Shown: piece by piece, positions 24,261 to 31,874 of the stretch
Numbering within the stretch: position 1 is the first letter of the stretch
Layout: every line of letters begins with the position of its first letter
Source: UBA4810 sp002479215
Lineage (GTDB): Bacteria; Desulfobacterota; Syntrophia; Syntrophales; Smithellaceae
Direction of reading: 5' to 3'
NCBI GenBank assembly: GCA_049514435.1
Contig: JBEKVB010000004.1
Span: forward strand, 106,334 to 170,333
Length of the DNA stretch: 64,000 bases
Made by a program: the position numbers and the translations under genes
Notes under the pieces: model-generated
The model's database searches: none
What the model saw: only the letters and a program-made list of their open reading frames with translations
What the model was told of the DNA's origin: nothing

Positions 24261-25500
24261 CAATTGCCTCCCGATAAACATCAACAACTTCCTGTGCCGC
24301 TTTCGGCCAGCTAAAGACAGAATTTACGCGCTCTAAACCGGCTTGGCTGTACTTCTTTCTCTGATCGGAATTATTAAATAAAAAAGCTATTGCCTTCGTC
24401 AAGGCAGCGGCATCGGCGGGCGGAACAATCATAGCCGCATCACCCACAACTTCCGGCAAAGCGCCGCCGCTAGTTGTAATCAAGGGAACGCCGCAAGCCA
24501 TCGCCTCCACAGCCGGTATGCCGAAGCCTTCATATACAGACGGAACAACGGCTATTGTAGATTTGGCGTAGTAATCGGCAAACTCCTCATTCTGAATACG
24601 GCCCGTAAAATGGACTATATCACCAATCCCCAGCCTGGCCACCAGTTTTGTAATTATTCCGTTTTTTTTGGGTTCTCCTATAACTGTTAATTTTACAGAT
24701 TGTTTTTTTCTTACTTCCGATACAGCCTCCAACAAATAACTCAAACCTTTTAACGGCATATCCGCGCTATTAGTCACGATAATGGAATTTTCCGGCCGCG
24801 ATCCATTTTGAGCCGGATAAAAATATTCATTGTTAATTCCATTATGAACAACGTGGAATTTATTTTCATCAATAGAGAATTCCTTAGCGATATCCTTTTT
24901 GGTAAATTTCGATACAGTTACAATATGGGAAAGCTGGCGCGCTACTCTTATCTGCATTTTAATAAAAGTGTACCAGCGAAAAACACGAAATTTCTGATAG
25001 ATTGTTTTTGCCGCTTTAAATTCCTCCTGTTTATCAACGGTTATCGGATGATGAATAGTTGCTATTGTCGGAATAACTTTTCTGGCGAGCCTTCCGACCC
25101 CGTAGGAAAGACTTTGATTATCATGAACAATGTCATAATGCATTCTGCGCTTTTGCAGATAGCGGTAAACCCGCTCGCCAAAAGTAAAAGGTTCCGGGAA
25201 ACTGCCCGTGCAGACATTCAAAAATTCATACATGTTGATCGGATAGATCAGATCCCTTACCCTTTCCGGACGGAAAAGATGATGGGGATTATACATATCC
25301 AGGTTCGGCAACTTGTGCAGACGCACTTTCGGGTCGAGATGGGGATATGGAGGTCCTGATATTACATCCACATTATGGCCGATATCAACCAATGCCTTGC
25401 TTAGATGTTTAATGTAAACACCCTGACCGCCGCACGTGGGATTGCCTCTATAGGTCAGCAGGCATATTTTCAATGGCCTTGAACTCGAACTTTTCTTCAC
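24238..25500 (-). CDS. Glycosyltransferase family 4
   Basis: A 420-aa GT-B enzyme. The N-terminal acceptor domain begins LKICLLTYRGNPTCGGQGVY, with the GGQGVY loop. The C-terminal donor domain has VTNSADMPLKGLSYLLEAVS and the GT4 signature PSVYEGFGIPAVEAMACGVP, with the EX7E glutamates, then LITTSGGALPEVVGDAA. It is cytoplasmic or membrane-associated. Its ATG overlaps the PHP stop codon by four bases. It is the only glycosyltransferase of the cluster, so a single sugar is probably added to a lipid or small carrier. Confidence 0.92.
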   Translation of the reverse strand: MKKSSSSRPLKICLLTYRGNPTCGGQGVYIKHLSKALVDIGHNVDVISGPPYPHLDPKVRLHKLPNLDMYNPHHLFRPERVRDLIYPINMYEFLNVCTGSFPEPFTFGERVYRYLQKRRMHYDIVHDNQSLSYGVGRLARKVIPTIATIHHPITVDKQEEFKAAKTIYQKFRVFRWYTFIKMQIRVARQLSHIVTVSKFTKKDIAKEFSIDENKFHVVHNGINNEYFYPAQNGSRPENSIIVTNSADMPLKGLSYLLEAVSEVRKKQSVKLTVIGEPKKNGIITKLVARLGIGDIVHFTGRIQNEEFADYYAKSTIAVVPSVYEGFGIPAVEAMACGVPLITTSGGALPEVVGDAAMIVPPADAAALTKAIAFLFNNSDQRKKYSQAGLERVNSVFSWPKAAQEVVDVYREAIDGHCRFS

Positions 25501-26147
25501 ACACAGGCCCTCTGCACCAGCTTTTTCGAATTTTCGAACATGGCGGCAATTTCTTCACCCGTCAAACCAGCACCGCGGGCAATATTCGTTGCCATTTTAC
25601 TACCGACGAAATCACTGGGGGCATGAGCATCGTTATTGAGAACAAGCTGCGCCTTGAATTTTCTGGCCATCTGAGCGACATGCCCGTTGCTCAGGCTATG
25701 GTTCTTCCGCGTTGTAATTTCCAGATAAATACCTCTTTCGGCGGCCAATTTTGTTTCTTGTTCGGTCAGAAGACCGGGATGGGCTAAAATATCTATGGAA
25801 GAGTTAAGCGCGGCTAGATTTGTACCGGCAGGAACAGGCTCGGCCAAAGTCTCACCATGCACAACAACTATCTTTGCTCCCAATTTTCTGGCCTCATCAG
25901 CAAGCGCGGCTATATCTTTAGGGTGAACATGTGTAAGTTCAATGCCGGGAAGAACTGTAATATTCCCTTTTTCCGTTATCTTTGAACAAACCTTGATAAT
26001 CCTTGGCAGAATGAAATCAATATTGGAATGATCGGCATGATCGGTAATGGCTATAGCTTTATACCCGGCAGCAAAGGCGCGCTGAGCCAACTCCGTGGGA
26101 ATTAAGTCGCCGTCACTGAAAATAGAATGTGTATGAAGATCAATCAT
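25497..26147 (-). CDS. PHP-domain phosphoesterase (histidinol-phosphatase-like)
   Basis: A 216-aa metal-dependent phosphoesterase. The metal-binding motifs are MIDLHTHSIFSDGDL, ITDHADHSNI, LPGIELTHVH, IVVVHGETL, ILAHPGLL and LVLNNDAHAPSDF, covering the four PHP motifs. It is first gene of the leftward cluster and overlaps the glycosyltransferase start, so a phosphosugar or phospholipid intermediate is a more likely substrate than histidinol phosphate; no his genes are near. Its upstream neighbour is the last cassette of the integron-like array. Confidence 0.88.
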   Translation of the reverse strand: MIDLHTHSIFSDGDLIPTELAQRAFAAGYKAIAITDHADHSNIDFILPRIIKVCSKITEKGNITVLPGIELTHVHPKDIAALADEARKLGAKIVVVHGETLAEPVPAGTNLAALNSSIDILAHPGLLTEQETKLAAERGIYLEITTRKNHSLSNGHVAQMARKFKAQLVLNNDAHAPSDFVGSKMATNIARGAGLTGEEIAAMFENSKKLVQRACV

Positions 26148-26320
26148 TTATAACATCCTGGAATAAAATTTTTTGAAAAAAGTAATGTGACGTTTTTCTT
26201 AGCAAATTTGCGACTGAGAGTCAACAAGGATGTGGATACTTTCAGAATTAATACATTATTGGTTATTTCGTAATGATCGATGCATTAATGAACAAGAACG
26301 ATGACGTTACTTTATAATAT

Positions 26321-26376
26321 TTGTAACGAAAAGCTCAGCCGGAGCGCAGCGATCGGCTGTATTGCTTTTGTTATGT
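26321..26376 (-). repeat. attC-like site 4 (distal end of cassette array)
   Basis: On the minus strand it begins ACATAAC and ends GTTACAA. The inner imperfect stem is CAGCCGATCGC / GCTCCGGCTG. The terminal GTTACAA departs from the GTTATGT seen in the other sites, as often happens at the distal end of an array. Confidence 0.75.
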
Positions 26377-26380
26377 GTCT

Positions 26381-26920
26381 TTATTTATCATGCCAGAAAT
26401 TTTCCATTTCCGTTTCATACTCATCAAACATACTACAGGTATTATTTATTAATTCAATAATGCTTTCTAAGGATTCAGTAGTAAACTGAATATATTCATG
26501 AGTGATTCCTTTTGAATTTATTTTCAGTTTACATCTAGTATATCCATCATCATATGCACTTTCCCAGTCTGCATGAACTACTTGATTCCTGAGATTTCCT
26601 GCTAAAATGAGATTTTTCGTTAGTTGATCAAGTATGGTGATCTTTTTACATGCTGTATTTTGTAGTTCAAGTAAAAACCTTTTAAACATATCAACTTTAG
26701 ATGAATAATTCATATTGTAGATAACCAATAAGCCTTGTGCATCTGAACGTTCATTAATTAAATTACAAAGTGATTCGTTTAATAAGTTTTCCAAAGTATT
26801 AAAGCTGTGAACAATATATCCAATAAGAGGCGCAGTCTCTTCTAAAAAATCTTCACTTGCGCCGCTTAAGTTTGTTGTTTGAAATGCATATTGCTGGATG
26901 GGAATTTCTTTTTTCTTCAT
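26381..26920 (-). CDS. Cassette gene: HEPN-like hypothetical protein
   Basis: A 179-aa, mostly helical protein: IGYIVHSFNTLENLLNESLC, then NLILAGNLRNQVVHADWESA. LRNQVVHADW fits the R-x4-H RNase motif of HEPN domains (R-N-Q-V-V-H), which are common in toxins and abortive-infection proteins. This is inference from one motif plus helical character. It starts ten bases inside the cassette after attC site 3 and ends just before attC site 4, as cassette genes do. There is no dedicated promoter in sight and the Shine-Dalgarno site is weak (GAGAA). Confidence 0.65.
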   Translation of the reverse strand: MKKKEIPIQQYAFQTTNLSGASEDFLEETAPLIGYIVHSFNTLENLLNESLCNLINERSDAQGLLVIYNMNYSSKVDMFKRFLLELQNTACKKITILDQLTKNLILAGNLRNQVVHADWESAYDDGYTRCKLKINSKGITHEYIQFTTESLESIIELINNTCSMFDEYETEMENFWHDK

Positions 26921-26931
26921 GTTAATTTCTC

Positions 26932-26987
26932 ACATAACGGAGAAATCAGCTGGAGCGTAAGCGATCGGCTGAATTTACTTGTTATGC
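26932..26987 (-). repeat. attC-like site 3
   Basis: Minus strand GCATAAC (26987-26981) to GTTATGT (26938-26932), with the inner stem TTCAGCCGATCGC / GCTCCAGCTGA and a TTAC loop. The stop codon of the upstream cassette gene (26975) lies inside it. Confidence 0.82.
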
Positions 26988-27538
26988 TCTCTTTTATCTA
27001 TAACTTTAATGTCCGCTAACTCATAAGAAGCAACCATTTTTTTAAATTCAGGCAAAATAATATCAAAATTCTGCTTGTCGAATGCACTTGCCACAACAGT
27101 GATTGTAACGCCTTTTTCCTCGATATAGGCTATAACCTCAAATGGTTGACTCCTCAACACTTTACTCTCAAATTCCCTAGTGACAATGTTTTTCCCTTTT
27201 TTATTTTTAATTATTTCAGGACGTGACATTTTTATGTCACGATCTTTGGCCTTAAATACCTCCTCATCATGAAGCAATGCTTGTTTAGCCGATTTGTTTT
27301 TAAAAGATGTCGCATAAATAACAGCGGGCGCATTATTGAAGTCATAACCAGAAGGGATTAAAAAGAAAATTGCTCCAAATTTACCGGCAACTTTCTGATC
27401 TTGATACCACCCGTTAGGGATATTCAACCAGAAAGCTTTATTATCTATGTAGCCTAATATTGACCTTTCAGTATCTTCGCAATAAGCATATGTGGAAATT
27501 ACGAGAATAAAAAAAGTTATAAATAATTTAAATCTCAT
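26975..27538 (-). CDS. Cassette gene: secreted hypothetical protein
   Basis: A 187-aa protein starting MRFKLFITFFILVISTYAYC, a signal peptide, so it is exported or possibly lipidated at the Cys. The mature part contains YIDNKAFWLNIPNGWYQDQK and GAIFFLIPSGYDFNNAPAVI, patterns seen in small secreted PsbP-like or immunity-type proteins. No firm family was found. The start at 27538 is set by AAAGGA six bases upstream. The frame continues upstream through attC site 2, but those residues are attC sequence, not protein. It ends inside attC site 3. Confidence 0.7.
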   Translation of the reverse strand: MRFKLFITFFILVISTYAYCEDTERSILGYIDNKAFWLNIPNGWYQDQKVAGKFGAIFFLIPSGYDFNNAPAVIYATSFKNKSAKQALLHDEEVFKAKDRDIKMSRPEIIKNKKGKNIVTREFESKVLRSQPFEVIAYIEEKGVTITVVASAFDKQNFDIILPEFKKMVASYELADIKVIDKREHNK

Positions 27539-27552
27539 AGTGCTTCCTTTGA

Positions 27553-27608
27553 GCATAACGAAAAAATCAGCCGGAGCGTAGCGATCGGCTGTATTGCCTT
27601 TGTTATGT
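27553..27608 (-). repeat. attC-like site 2
   Basis: Minus strand ACATAAC (27608-27602) to GTTATGC (27559-27553). The inner stem CAGCCGATCGC / GCTCCGGCTG is separated by TAC. It is 56 bp long, the same as sites 3 and 4. Confidence 0.82.
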
Positions 27609-27611
27609 GTT

Positions 27612-28043
27612 CTATTTTGTTTTTGCATGTTCATGTTTTGTCAGAATTTCATTTATGGATTTTTGAAACTCTGGAACGTCAGAAGATGAAGGTATTTCAC
27701 GGCGATATTTTATTGCTATGTTCATTGATTCAATTGTTTGCTTTTCAAAATCCAAGACAGACGGGTATTTAAGGATATTGTATATTGATTCATTATCAGT
27801 TTTGTATGTCTCGATATTATAGATTTGCATATCCAATTTAGCTTCCATGTATTTTATCGGCAATTCTGTTTTGCCTTTCCGCAATTGTTGCAGCATTGAT
27901 GTCGTGATATATGTATTTAGGCCATCCAGATAAAGACCCGCCTTAAAGCCTTTTTCAAAACCTATAATGCCGCCTAACAGGTTTGATGCAATGAGTAGAA
28001 GAACGAAAATAACTGCGATCACAATTATCTTTTTCTTATTCAT
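27612..28043 (-). CDS. Cassette gene: single-pass membrane hypothetical protein
   Basis: A 143-aa protein with an N-terminal transmembrane anchor (KKKIIVIAVIFVLLLIASNL), a Gly-rich GGIIGFEKGFKAG turn and a soluble helical domain. No family was recognised. AGGA lies eight bases before the ATG, within a few bases of the GTTATGT end of attC site 1. The TAG stop is four bases before attC site 2. Position and spacing are those of an integron cassette. Confidence 0.7.
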   Translation of the reverse strand: MNKKKIIVIAVIFVLLLIASNLLGGIIGFEKGFKAGLYLDGLNTYITTSMLQQLRKGKTELPIKYMEAKLDMQIYNIETYKTDNESIYNILKYPSVLDFEKQTIESMNIAIKYRREIPSSSDVPEFQKSINEILTKHEHAKTK

Positions 28044-28054
28044 TTATTTTCCTC

Positions 28055-28109
28055 ACATAACGACGAAATCAGCCGGAGCGTAGCGATCGGCTGAATTGAA
28101 AGGTTAAGC
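28055..28109 (-). repeat. attC-like site 1
   Basis: Minus strand GCTTAAC (28109-28103, an exact RYYYAAC) to GTTATGT (28061-28055). The inner stem CAGCCGATCGC / GCTCCGGCTG is shared with sites 2-4. Confidence 0.82.
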
Positions 28110-28117
28110 GCTTTTTT

Positions 28118-28534
28118 TCAATGCAAGAAACCTTTCCGGTTAAGAAAATAAGCATAGGCACAAATTGGGATAAGTAACAAAATCCCGCCGCCGAGAAAGC
28201 TTACGCCCCATTTACCTCCAAATAAAAATGTTAAAAGACTGAGTGCTGTGCTGACAAGCAACAATTTCAGTGCTACCTTTCTAGAAAAAAGCAGCAAAGT
28301 GGATGCAACCAATATTAATATTACTTGTGTGATGCGTACAATATGATCGACTATATTTAGGCTTTCATAAAATGTGGTTATTTCTTTTCCGAGTATACCT
28401 GTACGTGCCATCCAATAAGTTGCCATAAACCAGCCAAATGCTGATATAAGATAAAACACCATGATGGCTGTTGAAATAACTCCAATCAAAATCTTTGTTA
28501 ATAGCTGCCTATTGATTCTGTTAGTAATGTTCAT
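28118..28534 (-). CDS. Cassette gene: four-helix membrane protein
   Basis: A 138-aa integral membrane protein with about four transmembrane helices: LTKILIGVISTAIMVFYLIS, IVDHIVRITQVILILVASTL, LKLLLVSTALSLLTFLFGG, LGGGILLLIPICAYAYFLNR. No family was recognised. It is preceded on the minus strand by GTTAAGC, the recombination core of the proximal cassette boundary, and followed by attC site 1. It is the first cassette in the array's reading direction. Confidence 0.7.
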   Translation of the reverse strand: MNITNRINRQLLTKILIGVISTAIMVFYLISAFGWFMATYWMARTGILGKEITTFYESLNIVDHIVRITQVILILVASTLLLFSRKVALKLLLVSTALSLLTFLFGGKWGVSFLGGGILLLIPICAYAYFLNRKGFLH

Positions 28535-28545
28535 TTTATCACACA

Positions 28546-28552
28546 GCTTAAC
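28546..28552 (-). other. Proximal recombination core GTTAAGC
   Basis: GTTAAGC on the minus strand matches GTTRRRY and pairs with the GCTTAAC of attC site 1 as boundaries of the first cassette. It could be the end of a lost attI or of an attC whose cassette is gone. Confidence 0.6.
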
Positions 28553-28814
28553 AATGTTTATATGTATCCTTAGCCCACGGGTCTTCGACCCCTGCTTATG
28601 CGAGATAATTCGGCTAACAAACTTCTATTCGCTTCGCCCTGCATCCGCCTGGCTTCGCTTTTGAAGTTTGAGTCTCATTACCCTCCGCTTTAATGTCACG
28701 ATTGAATTTCTCGGCGGCAAGCCGCCGAGCATCTTCGATTCATGAGGAGATATTAATTCTGTATTCGCTCGCATACCCCGTAGCAAGCTACGGGGCATGC
28801 GCTCGCTAACGAAT
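28553..28814. other. Hairpin-rich non-coding stretch beside the cassette array
   Basis: No gene seen. Several strong hairpins lie in a row: GGGTC-TTC-GACCC (about 28578-28590), an inverted pair CAAACTTC / GAAGTTTG (about 28617-28672), CTCGGCGGC-AA-GCCGCCGAG (about 28711-28730) and CCCCGTAGC-AA-GCTACGGGG (about 28775-28794). Some may terminate transcripts of the thioesterase (leftward). The cluster may also be a dispersed palindromic repeat of this genome. Confidence 0.6.
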
Positions 28815-29234
28815 TCATTTTTTCAAAAGCAGAAACGTTGCCGAAACACGGCAAATATTTTTGCCTTTATCATCTGTCACCAAACAATCACCAATAACAA
28901 GGCTTTGGCCTTTTTTAAAAACGGTGGCATCGGCAATGAGTTCCCCATTATTAACCCCCGCCAAAAAATTGCTTTTGAGTTCAACGGTGGTCAAACCTTC
29001 TTCCGGGCTCAATTGAGTCATCATCGCATGGGCAATGGCCTCATCGGCCAGAGCAACGATAAGCCCACCCTGCATCGTTTTCGCTCCCTGCAAATATTCC
29101 GGGCGCACCGGCATCCGAAACCGGGCATAACCGTCCTTCAGCTCATCTAAAGTTATCCCCAAATAATCCAGAAAAGAATTTGCCCCCTTTTGACCGGCTT
29201 TTATTTTTTCCAGATATTGTTTGTAATTATTAAT
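28815..29234 (-). CDS. PaaI/YbgC-type hotdog thioesterase with a probable non-ATG start
   Basis: Probable acyl-CoA thioesterase. The core reads YARFRMPVRPEYLQGAKTMQ, then GGLIVALADEAIAHAM, with the PaaI motif around QGGLIVALADEA, then VELKSNFLAGVNNGELIADA. Family members have about 30 more N-terminal residues than the TTG-start version at 29162. The frame is open upstream and encodes NNYKQYLEKIKAGQKGANSF and LDYLGI, which look like the missing part. GAGGGG six bases before an ATT at 29234 suggests an ATT (or CTG 29240) start, giving 139 aa. It lies 26 bases after the ferritin stop. Confidence 0.8.
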   Translation of the reverse strand: MNNYKQYLEKIKAGQKGANSFLDYLGITLDELKDGYARFRMPVRPEYLQGAKTMQGGLIVALADEAIAHAMMTQLSPEEGLTTVELKSNFLAGVNNGELIADATVFKKGQSLVIGDCLVTDDKGKNICRVSATFLLLKK

Positions 29235-29260
29235 AATCAGCCCCTCGGCATTTGAAATTT

Positions 29261-29797
29261 TTAAGCGACTACATTGTAAGCCGCCGGGTCAAGAGGTGAT
29301 CCCGCTGGAAATATCCGCGTACCTAATTCACGATCCAGAATCAAGATACCCTCTTTGGAGTTTCCTACCAATGCCAATTCGCGGGCAACTTTTTCCGTAT
29401 TTTTTTCTTCTTCTATCTGCTCATTTAAGAACCAGGAAAGAATAGGTTCGGACGTATAGTCGTTTTCTTCACGGGATATTTTAGTAAGATTATTGATTTT
29501 ACCGGTAACAAACTTTTCATGCTCGTAGGCATCCTGCCATGCTTCCAGAGGTGTTTTCCATTTTGTTTTCAATTGTTTTAAATCCTGAAGTGTGACTATG
29601 CCGCCCCTGTCAATAATATGGTCAAAAAATTTCATCGCATGAATCATCTCCTCATGCGCCTGACAGCGCATCCAGTGCGCCATACCATCAAGACCCTCTT
29701 CGTGAAAGTAGGCAACCATCGATAAATAAATATAAAAAGATTCGAGTTCATGCTTAATCTGATCATTCATTGCACCTCTAATTTTTTCTCCTATCAT
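29261..29797 (-). CDS. Ferritin (non-heme, FtnA-like)
   Basis: Iron-storage protein of about 178 aa. Ferroxidase-centre residues are visible in NDQIKHELESFYIYLSMVAY (E) and MRCQAHEEMIHAMKFFDHII (ExxH). LNEQIEEEKNTEKVARELAL provides the later E/Q ligands. I chose ATG 29797 (MIGEKIRGA) because AGGAGG then lies nine bases upstream; the ATG at 29806 directly abuts it. In anaerobes ferritin buffers iron and oxidative bursts. It is apparently co-transcribed with the thioesterase. Confidence 0.93.
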   Translation of the reverse strand: MIGEKIRGAMNDQIKHELESFYIYLSMVAYFHEEGLDGMAHWMRCQAHEEMIHAMKFFDHIIDRGGIVTLQDLKQLKTKWKTPLEAWQDAYEHEKFVTGKINNLTKISREENDYTSEPILSWFLNEQIEEEKNTEKVARELALVGNSKEGILILDRELGTRIFPAGSPLDPAAYNVVA

Positions 29798-29981
29798 TTT
29801 GTCCATCCTCCTTTCCTAAATTAACAAAACACTCAATTTTCATAGCTTGCAAATTAATGCAATAGCCTGCATCTTACTTCAGGTTTTTCATAGTCTAATT
29901 TTACAAATTTTCCAACCTTTTTTCCAGATTCAATACATCTAATAAAACGCTGCTAAAGAGAAAGGGCTGAAAATAATGTTA

Positions 29982-30008
29982 TTGACTAAAATGTTACTTT
30001 TTTATAAA
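29982..30008 (+). promoter_or_regulatory. Putative promoter of the first fluoride-riboswitch transcript
   Basis: TTGACT (29982-29987) and TATAAA (30003-30008) with a short 15-base spacer, ending about 20 bases before the aptamer. Confidence 0.45.
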
Positions 30009-30027
30009 TTTTGAATGAATTTATATC

Positions 30028-30104
30028 AGGTGATGGGGTTCACCTTATTTAACCGCCTTTGTTGCTGATAACTCCTACAGGAGATTAACCTGAAGGAGTT
30101 TTTT
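30028..30104 (+). promoter_or_regulatory. Fluoride (crcB-type) riboswitch 1, before the dynamin-like GTPase
   Basis: The aptamer pattern AGGTGATGGGGTTCACCT, then AACCGCC, then GCTGATAACTCCT is the crcB motif. P1 is AGGTG/CACCT. The loop GGGGTT can pair with AACTCC (pseudoknot, one G-U). Downstream, AACTCC can instead pair with GGAGTT (30095-30100), followed by T6, forming an intrinsic terminator that includes the Shine-Dalgarno site AAGGAG of the GTG at 30105. Fluoride binding should hold AACTCC in the pseudoknot and turn expression on. Confidence 0.9.
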
Positions 30105-31772
30105 GTGGAAAATATCTCAGACAAAATGACCCTTTCCCCGATCAGTAACCTTCTGCAGACTATTCATGATATCTCTGAACGCTTCCACCTTATCTCGCTT
30201 GCCCGCCAACTGGAGGCCGCGCAGAGTTTACTGGCACAGAATCCGCCTATTGATGTGGCCATTATGGGACAGTTCAAAGCAGGGAAAAGCTCTTTTCTTA
30301 ACAGTCTGATTGGACAACCAGTTCTTCCCGTTGGCGCCATCCCGGTGACAACAGCCATTACCCGTCTGCAATATGGAAATATCGAGCGAGCAGTGGTCCG
30401 GCATTTCGACGGATTAACCACAGATGTATCACTTGCCGATATTGCAGAATTTACCTCGGAAGCTAAAAATCCAGGTAATCAAAAAAATGTCTCTATTGTG
30501 GATATTGCATTGCCGTCTCTTAAAAACTATGCCGGCTTACGTCTGGTGGACACGCCCGGGCTCGGTAGTGTTTATAAATATCACCAATCCACAGCCGAAA
30601 ACTGGCTTCCCGCGGTGGGCACTGCTTTGCTGGCAGTTAGCGCCGACCGGCCCCTCTCGGAACACGATCTGGAGCTTATCCGTGAATTAACAAGTCACAC
30701 CCCGAATATTATTCTTCTTATGACCAAAACCGATCTTCTCTCATCAGATCAGCAACAGGAGGTAATACAGTTTTTCAAGCAAACGCTGCAGCGGGAACTA
30801 AACCGGGAGTTGCCAGTATACTTATACTCAACACGCAATAAGACTGAACAATATAAAAAGCTCATCGAGGAAGAAATCCTCCATAAAATAAGTATAAACA
30901 GGGATTTTGAATTTCTGCGGATTCTCCGGCACAAAACGCAATCCTTGTCTAAGAGCTGCCTCAGTTATCTGAACATCGCCCTGAAAACAGCTATACAGGC
31001 GGATCAGGATCGTGCCGGGCTGCATGAACAAATCCTCAATGAAAAAGTCAATGCGGATTTGATTCGTGAGGAATTGGGCCTCATCTCCCGGGAAAACCAG
31101 CGTCAGAGCCGTCCCCTGATCCAAACCTATCTAGAGCAGTTCCAGAAGCCATTGACAAAAAAGGTTAAGGGAAAACTGGAAAAAGATATGCCCGCGTGGA
31201 GGGGCAATCTCTGGAAACTATCAAGGCGCTATGAAGAATGGGTGTCCGAAACCATGACTGAAGAGATGCGCCAACTTTCCAAAGCCGAGCACCATAATTT
31301 TTTCGGTACCTTGAGAAAAGCTCATGCCAGCTTTACCCGATCACTGGAAGCTTTTCGTAAATTCCTCGCTGAAAATATTCAGAAAGTGCTCGGGGTAAAA
31401 CTCGCGGAAGTAGATTGGAAGATTGAAGTAGTTGAACCTGACCACCCTGACATCGCTTTTACCAGATCCTTTGATTTTCATCTGGACCTGATCTGGTTTC
31501 TCATCCCCATGTTTATTTTCAGGAAAATATTTGAGCGGCATTTCATCCACAGCATTCCGCGAGAGGTGGAAATCAATCTGTCCCGTCTGGCCTATCAGTG
31601 GGAAAAACGGATCAATACAGTAATTGAGGCCATGAGAATCCAGGCAATTACTTATGTTCAGGAAGAACTCGCGACCATCGAAACACTGCTTTCTCAAACG
31701 CAAGGGAAGGCAAACGAAATCCACCAGTTGATCGCTCAACTGGAAAATCAATCGGAAAGTTTGACAAAATAG
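30105..31772 (+). CDS. Dynamin-like large GTPase under a fluoride riboswitch
   Basis: A 555-aa membrane-remodelling-type GTPase. G1 GQFKAGKS is at 55-62, G2 Thr at about 82-83 (PVTTAITRL), G3 DTPG at 149-152 and G4 TKTD at 207-210. A long helical stalk follows, with a hydrophobic, paddle-like segment LDLIWFLIPMFIFRKIFERH near residue 460-480 and a terminal coiled coil (TQGKANEIHQLIAQLENQSE). The start is GTG with AAGGAG six bases before. The leader is a fluoride riboswitch. Bacterial dynamin-like proteins repair or fuse membranes; a role in envelope damage under fluoride is inferred. The HIT gene follows 102 bases later. Confidence 0.85.
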   Translation: MENISDKMTLSPISNLLQTIHDISERFHLISLARQLEAAQSLLAQNPPIDVAIMGQFKAGKSSFLNSLIGQPVLPVGAIPVTTAITRLQYGNIERAVVRHFDGLTTDVSLADIAEFTSEAKNPGNQKNVSIVDIALPSLKNYAGLRLVDTPGLGSVYKYHQSTAENWLPAVGTALLAVSADRPLSEHDLELIRELTSHTPNIILLMTKTDLLSSDQQQEVIQFFKQTLQRELNRELPVYLYSTRNKTEQYKKLIEEEILHKISINRDFEFLRILRHKTQSLSKSCLSYLNIALKTAIQADQDRAGLHEQILNEKVNADLIREELGLISRENQRQSRPLIQTYLEQFQKPLTKKVKGKLEKDMPAWRGNLWKLSRRYEEWVSETMTEEMRQLSKAEHHNFFGTLRKAHASFTRSLEAFRKFLAENIQKVLGVKLAEVDWKIEVVEPDHPDIAFTRSFDFHLDLIWFLIPMFIFRKIFERHFIHSIPREVEINLSRLAYQWEKRINTVIEAMRIQAITYVQEELATIETLLSQTQGKANEIHQLIAQLENQSESLTK

Positions 31773-31874
31773 ATATAATTCATCTAAGTAAGAAAAGAAT
31801 ATAAATTCTGTTTTACTGAAATGAAAAGTCATTTGTCATTTAATTGACCATCAATGCTGTGAAGGAGGCTGTAT

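Noticed and set aside
26321..28109. CRISPR array
   Set aside because: The repeats are about 56 bp, spaced by full genes, and carry imperfect inner stems with complementary ends, which is the attC pattern rather than the CRISPR pattern.
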